Source: Hygrophila difformis (lineage: Eukaryota > Streptophyta > Magnoliopsida > Lamiales > Acanthaceae). Taken from it: a stretch of DNA of 64,000 nt. Every line of letters begins with the position of its first letter. Positions within the stretch are counted from its first letter, which is position 1. The stretch is from the NCBI GenBank assembly GCA_030278955.1, contig JAOANR010000003.1, positions 36,660,054 to 36,724,053 on the forward strand. Reading direction: 5' to 3'. The notes under the pieces were generated by a model. That model was not told the origin of the DNA. It did no database searches and saw only the letters and a program-made list of their open reading frames with translations. The position numbers and the translations under genes are program-made. Positions 42,417 to 51,330 of the stretch are shown one piece after another.

Positions 42417-43038
42417 GTACGATTCTACTAAACCCACTTCCTAATTTCAACTTTTATGTTTTGAATGATTCGATTTGTGAAGAGATTTAGGAAATTAGGG
42501 TTTGTGTACAAAAATTGGGGGTTTATGATTTTTAGGCTTGATTTGTGCAATTTAGCAAGTGTATGTGGCAATTGTTGTTACTCTTGTTGCCTTGCCTATG
42601 TTTATGTTATAATGTGTTTATGTTTTTGGCAAATTCTTGTTGAATTCGAATCCTTAGAAAGGCTATGAAGTTATTGATGCTTGGTTGCTATTGGGGTGTG
42701 ATTATTGGTTTGTTCCCTCGTTGTTTAGTGCTGTAGGATTTGCCGTATTGTTATTAGAATGATTGTTTCGTTCTGTGGGCGATTTCCGTGTGTTGTTAGT
42801 AACTTAGGTTTTGGTTTATTGTGCACATAACGTGTTCGACGAAATGCCACATAGGGTTTAGGCACTAGTTTTAGCATATTCTTTGTCTAGGTCACCTCCT
42901 GGTTGGTCTTAGTAATCGGTAGGGTTTGTTGTTCTTACGGTACATTCACGTTGGGATTATATATTAATGCCCTATTCGTATTTTCGCTTGACTTCTGTGT
43001 GGGACTTAGCCTTATAATTGGTGTTTGGTAACTTGCAG
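42417..43038 (+). other. Predicted 5' intron of the F antisense gene
   Basis: 622 bp, T-rich, GTACGA donor and ACTTGCAG acceptor. The acceptor falls one base before the ATG, exactly as in H (598 bp). Confidence 0.6.
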
Positions 43039-43039
43039 G

Positions 43040-44149
43040 ATGTTGCTCTTTTTGTGGGTCGTTTTGGCGTCTCTCATGTGTCCTCCGAGGACTAGGAGAC
43101 GGGTTGCTGATGAGGCTGGCCCCAGTCATGCTGCTCCGGCGATGCCGGATTTCGACGAGAGCGAGTCTGAGGAGGATGAGGTGCAGAGGGGCCCGCGTCT
43201 CAGGGGCCTCCCGGACGAGGTGCGTCCTCACCGGCATGACAGGTTCCGGTTTAGGACGAGGGCTGCCCAGGACTTTTATTTCGACGAGCTTCGTCGAAAC
43301 AGGTCTTACATCCCTGAGAGAGGCATATATCCTCTTCATATGGGCGATGACAGGGTCAGTGGGGTCTTGGAGTATTTACAGTGGACTGGTCTGGCACGTC
43401 ACCCCGAGGGCGTCGCTTCCGGTTATTTGGCTATGGAGGTTATTGCCAACATCGGCGGTCTCGGGGAGGGTGACGATCTATCCCGAGTATGGGTCCGTGG
43501 TCGCTATCTCGACTTCAGTGCTCGGGCGATCAACGTCTATTTTGGCTTGCCCGACGATGGCGTGTTCCGACCCCAGCCTGAGGGGCGCGTTCTTGCTCCT
43601 GCGTGGAACACCTTATGCACCCTAGTGCCTCCTGCGTTCGAGCACAGTCATGAGCTTCGTTTGACGTCGGTGGACTCCCCTTGGCGAGAGCTCGCTCAGC
43701 TATGGTTCGGGCGTGTCCGGCCGATGTCCCGGAGCCACATTGTCTTGGATCACGTCTACGAGACCATTTGCTTCATCGCGCGGAACGGTAGGGTGAATGT
43801 AGGGGCTTGCATCGAGGACAACTTGCGGGGTATGCGCAGAGGACGAGGGAGTAGGGTGATTACCCATGTTCACCTCATCTGTGGGTTGTGCGCGGCACAG
43901 GGGATTCGCACTACACCGGAGACAGATCCGTACGACCTAGCACCTGGCCGTTGCTACCGTATTCCGTCTTATGCTGAGCGGCGTAGCGCCTTACGTCGTG
44001 GGGCTCCCCGTGCTGTACTTCGCCCGCATCCTGATGACGGCGGCCTGATCCTCGTTGTACCACCGGAGCAGCCACCCCCTCCTCCAGTGGTTCCACCTCC
44101 TGCTGGGGCACCTCCTGCCGTGGCACCTCAGGGGCAGGAGATGATTTAG
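43040..44149 (+). CDS. Antisense ORF-a of element F (intact, 369 aa; plant transposon-protein-like)
   Basis: Opposite strand to the host element. Order: hydrophobic start MLLFLWVVLASLM; basic TRRRVADEAG; acidic stretch (DFDESESEEDE); PHRHDRFRF and FYFDELRRN; YLDFSARAINVYFGLPDDG; WRELAQLWFGRVRPMSRSHI; YETICFIARNGRVNVGACI; VITHVHLICGLCAAQGI; proline-rich tail. The middle half resembles Pfam PF20167, known from ORFs of plant retroelements, by visual comparison. The start could instead be Met-13 (MCPPRTRRR), which would drop the hydrophobic leader. No catalytic motif is recognised. The frame is intact in a recently moved element, and the H copy differs at many codons but keeps the protein. Confidence 0.75.
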   Translation: MLLFLWVVLASLMCPPRTRRRVADEAGPSHAAPAMPDFDESESEEDEVQRGPRLRGLPDEVRPHRHDRFRFRTRAAQDFYFDELRRNRSYIPERGIYPLHMGDDRVSGVLEYLQWTGLARHPEGVASGYLAMEVIANIGGLGEGDDLSRVWVRGRYLDFSARAINVYFGLPDDGVFRPQPEGRVLAPAWNTLCTLVPPAFEHSHELRLTSVDSPWRELAQLWFGRVRPMSRSHIVLDHVYETICFIARNGRVNVGACIEDNLRGMRRGRGSRVITHVHLICGLCAAQGIRTTPETDPYDLAPGRCYRIPSYAERRSALRRGAPRAVLRPHPDDGGLILVVPPEQPPPPPVVPPPAGAPPAVAPQGQEMI

Positions 44150-44374
44150 ATGCTGCAGATGATGCAGGAGATGCGGGTCGGTATGGACGCCGGGTTTGCA
44201 GCTGGGCAGGCTCGTTATGACGCCCTTGACGCTAGGTTGGACCTTTATCAGACCCGCATGGACTCGTTTGCTACGAGGCAGGCTCAGCAGCAGGCCACCA
44301 TGTCCGACATGTACGCCTATGTGCGGCAGATGGACGACTACATGCGCCGGCAGTTCCCGCCTCCCGATCTGTGA
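44150..44374 (+). CDS. Antisense ORF-b of element F (74 aa helical protein)
   Basis: ATG directly follows the TAG of ORF-a, in the same frame. MLQMMQEMRVGMDAGF, ARYDALDARLD, QQATMSDMYAYVRQMDDYM, ends RRQFPPPDL. Near-identical plan in H. Either a second cistron or a readthrough extension of ORF-a. Confidence 0.65.
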   Translation: MLQMMQEMRVGMDAGFAAGQARYDALDARLDLYQTRMDSFATRQAQQQATMSDMYAYVRQMDDYMRRQFPPPDL

Positions 44375-45049
44375 GGTCACCTTTTGGTTTCGTGTTTTCG
44401 TTTAGGTTTTGCATTTAGACGTACTGTGTTTAGTTTCCCCCTTATGAGGACGTTGCTGTTGCCTGGGATTTGTGATTTATATTTTCGTTATGTTATTGCT
44501 TAGTTAGGTGCTTGACATGTGTTAGTTGTTTGCTGCTGTTTTAGAACCATGGTTTAATTGTTCTGTCCATTTTATGGTTTGAGATGTTCGGGATTTACTA
44601 TTACCTTCCTATCGTGTCCGCATGTGTGTGGATTGCCCAACAATACCTATGCATTAGTCTTTTAATAGGTATCAATTTATCAGGGTTTTCTTGTAAAGGT
44701 TGTTGGAATTTATTTATTTGTACGTATTGTATATATTTCATTATTTTTATTATTATTATTTCCATTATTATTATTATCGTTATATTTTTATCTTCATTTA
44801 TTATTAGTACTATTATTATTATATTATTATTATTATTATTATTTTTTTTTTTTTTTTTTTGGTAGGTTTCCCTCCTTGATTATGGTAGTTAAAGAACTAA
44901 ATGAAATGCATGGAGTAAATTTAAATAGGCTTGTATTTTTATTATTCAAGAATTAAATTTGGTTTACAAGCGTTCGAAATAGAAATAGGTGCGCTGCTAA
45001 TAGTACGGAAGGGAAAGTATACTAATAATGCATAGCTGGATCACTAGAT
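44375..45049. other. F spacer with ATT microsatellite and poly-T tract
   Basis: 3' side of the antisense gene. About 44740-44866 is (ATT)n-like followed by a run of 20 or more T. No supported ORF. Confidence 0.7.
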
Positions 45050-45448
45050 CTAAAACGAATGGGCAGGCTCGACCTTGATGGGATCATCCTCATCGCTCGA
45101 CACATCGATGGGTATGGCGACATTGGGAGCAGGCCCCGGGTTCTGAAGGACCGCTCCGTCCACGTCCTGGGCCAGGTTAGTCAGTTCCCAGCCTATGGTC
45201 TCTATCTGCTCCTCCAAATCATCTCCCTTGTCTTGGAGCTGGGCCACTTGGGCTTGGAGGTGTGTGACTTGCTCCTGCAGCTGGGTTATGTGGTGATGGT
45301 CCGTTTCCCTAAGGTGACCCAAATGGGCCAGGTTACCCTCCAACTGTCCTACCCGCGTTTTGAAGTAATTGATGTGCTGTTGGCCCTCAAGGTATGCGTT
45401 CATTAATTTCACCATCAAATTGACCATGTTCGCGTTGGGCTCGGCCAT
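45050..45448 (-). CDS. Pre-gag coiled-coil protein of element F (132 aa)
   Basis: MAEPNANMVNLMVKLMNAYL start, then VGQLEGNLAHLGHLRETDHH and regular heptads (LQEQVTHLQAQVAQLQDKGDDL) to about residue 90. A short linker precedes the acidic tail SSDEDDPIKVEP. Closest to B and H. ATG follows TTAG. Together with the antisense gene it is one of only two intact ORF sets in F. Confidence 0.75.
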   Translation of the reverse strand: MAEPNANMVNLMVKLMNAYLEGQQHINYFKTRVGQLEGNLAHLGHLRETDHHHITQLQEQVTHLQAQVAQLQDKGDDLEEQIETIGWELTNLAQDVDGAVLQNPGPAPNVAIPIDVSSDEDDPIKVEPAHSF

Positions 45449-45773
45449 CTAATGTCAACAAGGGAGGTTAGAGTTAGATGTTTTTTTCAGGCAAGGTTAA
45501 GATATGCATAAATTTAGTTCTATATGCAACATGCAAGTGCAAGTCCCTTCCCCATAAAATTTAGTTTAAAATAAATTGCTAAAGGTTGGGCCTCTATAGT
45601 GGGCCAAAATTTAATATTTCTTGGGCTAAGATTTGGGCTATGTAAAAAGGATTATAGATTTTTGGGCTAAAAATAGTACTAGTAGTCAAATAAATAATTT
45701 TAAAAGAAATAACACTTGGGCTTAAAAAAAATATTGGTTTAAAATAATAGTAGTAGCTTTAAAAATTTTCCGG
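45449..45773 (-). other. Element F 5' leader
   Basis: AT-rich leader similar to B's, with no ORF. Confidence 0.5.
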
Positions 45774-45785
45774 GCTCTGATACCA
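45774..45785 (-). other. Element F primer-binding site
   Basis: TGGTATCAGAGC in element sense after spacer AGT. Confidence 0.9.
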
Positions 45786-45788
45786 ACT

Positions 45789-48538
45789 TGTAACACCCCG
45801 GATTTGATAACCCAGGCCGGGATGTCACCGCCGCATCCCCCTACCAAGACACGGCTTCCCGAGCTTGCTAAGGAAACGCAAGGCTTGTGGGTATGTAAAA
45901 GATTTAAAACATTTCAAGATATAGTCCGGAAATTTATAATACTTAGTACGATAGTAGAAATTATCACGTGCGGAAAATAAATAAAGTAAGTGCAGCGGAA
46001 AGTAAAATCACGGCCAACATGGCCAAATCCTCGGGTTTAACAGACCCGGTAAAACAGTACGATGCAGAAATAAAATGTTCATAAATAATTCCCCCAAGTG
46101 CATGCGTATGCGTCACTCGACATACTCTGTAAAAGGGAAATGACAACGGTTGTCAGTATAAAAATATACTGAGTAAGTTAATCCCTAACTAACAAATAAA
46201 AGGGTTTACAAGTGTTTAAACTAAAGATTTCGCTTATCGTACGAGGATTTAAAAGTACATGATTTATTAGCAGCGGAAAATTATGATTAAAGAACTTAAT
46301 TTAAAAAGCGTAATCTAAAGCATAATTTAAGATGCATAAAATTTAAATACGTAATTAAAGACAGGATAAATACGATTTAAGCATAATGAAACACTCACAC
46401 GAGTCTTTTACTTTTCATCCCGTAAACTAAGAAGAGGACACCATACCGGGAGATCACTAACGAGGCAATCTCAACATAGGACCACTAACGAGGCAGTCCA
46501 AACAATGGGAGACCACTAACGAGGCAGTCTCAAAGATAGTAGGACCACTAACGAGGCGATCCACAAAGATAGTAGGACCACTAACGAGGCGATCCACAAA
46601 TACAGCGCGCGAGATCACTAACGAGGCAATCTCAGATAGTAAGGAGACCACTAACGAGGCAGTCTCAAAGATAATGATAGTATGAAGATCGGCTCAGCCT
46701 AGTGAACGGGATTTTTCGAAAGTTCGTATTTCAAAGTTATCAAAGGATCGATATCGCGTTTTCATAGTTCGAGTTTTCTCAAGTTCGAAAAATCCTATTC
46801 GAGGCAGTTCACGCCTTTCTTAATTTAAAATTCGTTTTTCCTCCAAAAATTCTGAAACTTGGCCAGTAATTCAAAAACACACACACGAACAACTTTCATG
46901 TTTTAAGTTTTTGGAAATAAGGTTCCGAAGTGAGTTAAAATTTGAGTTTATTGCAAAGAATAATTTACGTCTTAAAAACTGTTGTCGTCACAGGTTCGTG
47001 TAACGCCGATTAAAAATTCATTTCAAAACCAATCGATGTGAAATTTTTACAGTAACTACACGACACATTAAGGAACAACTTTCATGTTTTAAGTTTTTGG
47101 AAATAATGAATTCTTGGTACTCAAAAATCGTGTGCAACTCACTGCATGCTCATGGCCCTTAAACGAATTCAAAACAGTTTCAAAAACTTGGCCGTTTGAC
47201 ATATCAAATGAACACCAAAATTCGTGAAATTTTGTAGGCATAATCTAGACATAATTATCTACAACTTTTGTTTAGAAATGCAAAGTTAAGTCATTCGAAA
47301 AGTGGGTGAAAAACATGCATCAAGTTGAATGAAGGAATCTGTCACAGATTTGAAACGTTCGGTTTGATACAGAAAGTTCATGGCGAAAATTGGGATAGCA
47401 AAACTTAATGTCAATGGCTGAAATTTGGACACAAGATAGATAAAGGTGTTAGGAACAACTTTTATGTTGAAAAGTTTTCGGTTTGAATTCCCGAAGGTCG
47501 AGTTTTTGGCGAGTCTTTAAAATTGGACGAAAATAGGGTTTTTGAAAACCGATTTTTGTTACAAGCCTATATCTCGAGATTTAAACAACAAACAACCGCA
47601 AAAATTTGTGAGTAAGGTGTTAACTTACTTAGAATGATGTTAGGGTCGCTGGATTGGTTTTCCGGACGTCCTAGGGTCACGACGAACGGCCAACTTCTCC
47701 GATCGCTTTTTGTTCGTTTTCCGACGGGAAATCGTAGTAAGGAAAAAGGGTTAGAATATGAGTTTTTGAGATCTATGGACGAATTGAAACGTTGCACAAT
47801 GGCTTACCAAGAGTCTAGAGGGCAGGGGCTTGTCCCGGTCGTCCCGTCGTCGCCGGAATACTCGCCGGAAAGTGGTGTCGAAGGAGTTTTCAACTTGGAG
47901 AAGGAAGATGGAGTGTCTAGGGTTTGTTTACTGAAAATAAGGGGTAGGGGGCGCCCAATACCGAGTTTATGCACTTCCCTACTGCTGGGATCCGTTTACC
48001 ATCGAAGAGAATGTTAATTTAGGCAAGAAAATCGCCATGGAAGGAAAGTTTACACTTTCAGCACCTCTGGCGCGCTGGTGGCGCGCACCTAAGCTTTTGT
48101 CCGCGCGGAGCACGCGTGCCAGCCCTGGCGTCGCGACGCCCTTGGCCGCGCGGTGGCCGCGCGGCGGCGCGCGGACAGCGCGGGCCGGCCGGACCGGCCG
48201 GTTCGGCTCCGCGTGTTCCGTCGGGTCTTCCCTCGCTTTCTCCTATCGGTTTTCTACGTGTTAGCTCGATTCCCTGGGCGTCTTCGTGGCGGAATCTTCT
48301 CCTTCCTCTTGTTACGAGTCCGGCTTATCGCTCGCAACATTTCCGGGTCCTACTTAGCCCAGTCTAAATTGGTTCCAACATCTCCTATCGTCCTTGTGAT
48401 CTAATTCGTGATGTATTTTGTGATTTATTTCGTGACTGAACTTAGAAATTAGTTCTAAGCTGCCTACGTACCCTGTGAAGGGATCAAGTCATGACGTAGT
48501 TCAAAACAATTTGAATTTGTTTTTCCTCGGGTGTTACA
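45789..48538 (-). repeat. Element F 5' LTR
   Basis: Same length and almost the same sequence as 38903-41652. Hairpin array 46450-46666, acceptor ending at 46127. Followed by ATCTT. Confidence 0.95.
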
Positions 48539-48543
48539 ATCTT

Positions 48544-49854
48544 GTCCGTACTAATCTTTGTGATGTAAATAAAAGTTTTAGATAATTATATCTAGTATGT
48601 GTCCACAAAATTTCGGAATTTTTGGATCCATTTGATGTGTCAAAAAATCGAGTTTTGAAACTGTGTCAAATCTGAAACCTGACAGCATACTACTTATGAA
48701 AAACTTGATTTTTGACTTCTTTCCTTAACCCGGATCGAAAAACTTAAAACACGAAACTCTTTCGACTATGTGTTTTCGAGTTACTGGTGAAATTTCGGAC
48801 TTAAAATGAATTTTTAAATAATTATGGAGTAAAACAACGACTAGTGAAAAATTATATTTGAGAGACTTGTGAAATTTGCGAAATGTGTTCTTACCTTGCG
48901 GGTTCGATTCCCCAAGGCGTCTGGGACCCTGCGGGTTCAATACCCCAGGATGTCTATCTTACCTTGCGGGTTCAGTTCCCCAGGGTGTATGTGTTCCTGC
49001 GGGTTCAATTCCCCAGGATGTGTGTCTATCTTACCTTGCGGGTTCGATTCCCCATGGTGTATGCTTTCATGCGGGTTCAATTCCCCAGGATGTGTGTCAA
49101 TTCCTGCGGGTTCGATTCACCAGGACGTGTGTTGATTCCTACGGGTTCGATTCCCTAGGATCATTTAAATTCTTGCGGGTTCGATTCCCCAAAAACAAAT
49201 TATACTAGATCATATTGAACAAAAGTAGAAGAATGAAATCCTGAAATATTTGAATATTTTCATTATCTAAATTATGCCTTTAAATTATGTCTTGCGATTA
49301 TTTTATCATGTGTATTGAATTATGATCATCTGGAAATCCTTGTTTAAAATTTTGCCACTTAATTATTAGTGCGTGAATAAATTGAATTGTGTATTATCTA
49401 CAAGCATACTTTTATTAAAGTTAATTAAAGGTTTTGAAACCCCTTGATCATAATAGGTTTTAACTTACTCAGCTCGTTTTGCTGACCCAAACCATTTTTC
49501 CCCTTTTTCTTTCAGAGTATGAAGAATATGCATCATCATATGCATGCATGGGCTTAATTGGGACAAATATTATCTCTAAATTTTGTTTTAATTATGACTT
49601 GCATAAACGGCCTGTTTAACCCGTGTTTTGGTCGTGTTGGCCCTTATATTTTATTTCCGCTGCACAACTTATATTTCCGCTGCGTGTATGGATAATTATT
49701 ATTTTTAGATATAAGTATTTCCGGACTTGGTTGTTTAAAATTATTTTATACCCTTAGTCTTGCATCTCTCAAGTGAGCTCGAATGAAGTCGTGTCTTGCT
49801 TGGGAGGTGTGGCGGTGGCATCCCGGCCTGGGTTATTAAATCCGGGATGTTACA
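48544..49854 (+). repeat. Element E 5' LTR, right part
   Basis: Continues from 38902 after F. Holds the T-arm-like hairpin array (48894-49194), an acceptor CTTTTTCTTTCAG|AG ending at 49515, and the U5 end block finishing CCGGGATGTTACA. Confidence 0.9.
48894..49194 (+). repeat. T-arm-like hairpin array in LTR E (9 units)
   Basis: Nine units built on GCGGGTTCGATTCCCC, with outer arms that change together: CCTTG/CAAGG, CCTG/CAGG, TCCTA/TAGGA. The core matches the Pol III B-box/TpsiC-arm consensus GGTTCGANTCC. No acceptor, D or anticodon arm is present, so these are not tRNA genes. Confidence 0.85.
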
Positions 49855-49857
49855 AAG

Positions 49858-49870
49858 TGGTATCAGAGCC
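49858..49870 (+). other. Element E primer-binding site
   Basis: TGGTATCAGAGCC after spacer AAG; perfect match to initiator tRNA-Met. Confidence 0.9.
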
Positions 49871-50342
49871 CGGAATATTTCTTATTTTTAAGTATTATTA
49901 CTATTATTTCTAAACTAGTAATATATTTTAAAGAACTCAATTATTACTTTGAAGTTAAGGCCCAATACCTGTATTTTTTTTTTAATAAAGCCCAAATGTT
50001 TATTATTTTGGCCCAATATAGTGGCCCAAGACTTTTAACTACTATTATTATTTTTAAATTTTTAAAAAAAATATTACCTACATGGAATAAACTTATTTTT
50101 AAATCCATGGAAGATAGATATAAATAAAATATACATTAGCTTCGGGGGGATTGCAATGCATTGTATACATACATAAATATTTACACTAACTCTTTTTATG
50201 TGAATTATTGGTGACAGGGAACACTCCTACCTTAGAACTCGACATGACCTTGACTTAGGAGCGCTTGCTAAAGACTAACTTTGCCTTAGTCCTAGATCTT
50301 GATCACTTAGAAACTCATCTTCGCGTGCTTAATAACAGAGAA
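49871..50342 (+). other. Element E leader
   Basis: 470 bp between PBS and gag. Unlike the others, E has no coiled-coil ORF here. The 26 codons upstream of the gag ATG are open but lack similarity to other gags. Confidence 0.6.
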
Positions 50343-51330
50343 ATGGCACCTAGGAGAAAACCGAGGAAGGTAAGTCCAAACGGCATTGACGCTGACCTCC
50401 CCAACGTGGCCAACAACAATGAGACTCCTCAAAACCTAAGAGAACGAGTACCTCCTGCACCCAACAACATGGAAGAACGTCTAAGGACTATGGAGGAAGT
50501 CCTTGTAGCATTAGGAAATGCCGAGGTGCATAGGGCACAAACAGTACCTCCGCCAGTAGCCCAAGTCAGCTACTTGGCATTGGTAAACCCCTACAACCCA
50601 CCCCTTTATGACAGCCAAGAGGACCCGGCCAAGTTGGAAGGTTGGATCCGTACCTTTGATAAGCTCTTGAACGCTATCAAATGCCCTGATGAGGAGAAGA
50701 TACACGTAGCGACCTACTACTTAGGAGGCGAAGCCGATGAGTGGTGGCAAAACCTTCGAGCGATTTCAGAGGAAGACGAAGAAGCCTACACCTGGGAAGA
50801 ACTTAAGGGAGCCTTGAGGGAAAGATTCTACCCACTGAGAACCAAGATTGCGAAATACGAGGAGTTCATCAACCTCAGACAAGGTGCGCAAAAAGTACAA
50901 GAGTACTACACCAAATTCAAGGAATCGGTGCGATTTGCTATGAGGATAGTACCAATCGACTCTGACAAGGCTCAGAAATTCGAGATGGGTCTGAACCTTA
51001 GTATCCGGGAGATACTTGCAGTAGGACAATTCACAAACCTGCAGACGGTTTATGATCGAGCTGTAGCAATTGATCGAGTCCAGCAACTGAAGCGTAAAGG
51101 AAATGGGGAGTCGAGCAAGGACTCGCAAGAATTTGAGAAAAAGCATCGAAACAATAGCAATGACAATTTTAGGGAGAATGATGGTCAAGCTAGGTTCAAT
51201 GAACCAAAGAAGAACGAGAATAAAGGTTTCAATAATGGGAGAAATGGCATACGTCGTACAACGAAACCACGTTGCCCGCAGTGCCACCAAGCCCATCTGG
51301 TGCGCGAATGCCCAAGGCGCGGGACTTGTT
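50343..51330 (+). pseudogene. gag: Element E gag, 3'-truncated
   Basis: Start MAPRRKPRK at 50343, matching gag starts elsewhere. About 329 residues with no stop. The capsid-like core includes [65 protein letters not shown] and [15 protein letters not shown] basic Asn/Lys-rich stretch precedes one zinc-knuckle-like [13 protein letters not shown] (residues about 311-323). Just where the second knuckle should begin, the sequence switches to the reverse complement of element G's chromodomain (51330/51331). No pol for E is present. Confidence 0.88.

Larger units (their letters stand above)
38903..48538 (-). mobile_element. Element F: very young non-autonomous Ty3/Gypsy carrying two accessory genes
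   Basis: 9.6 kb, TSD ATCTT (38898-38902, 48539-48543). LTRs 38903-41652 and 45789-48538 are both 2,750 bp. Reading them side by side I noticed only four substitutions, so insertion is recent. The interior (4.1 kb) has a PBS, a coiled-coil ORF, an intact antisense gene, a chromodomain scrap and a PPT, but no gag, protease, RT, RNase H or integrase core. It must have been copied with proteins from another element. Confidence 0.95.

Noticed and set aside
44740..44866. Poly(A)/poly(T) tail indicating retroposition of the antisense gene
   Set aside because: The run is T on the strand where the gene's 3' end would need A, and it follows an ATT microsatellite; slippage is the simpler explanation.
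48894..49194. Cluster of tRNA genes (GGTTCGATTCC motifs)
   Set aside because: Only the T-arm motif is present; no acceptor stem, D arm or anticodon arm could be found around any of the nine units.
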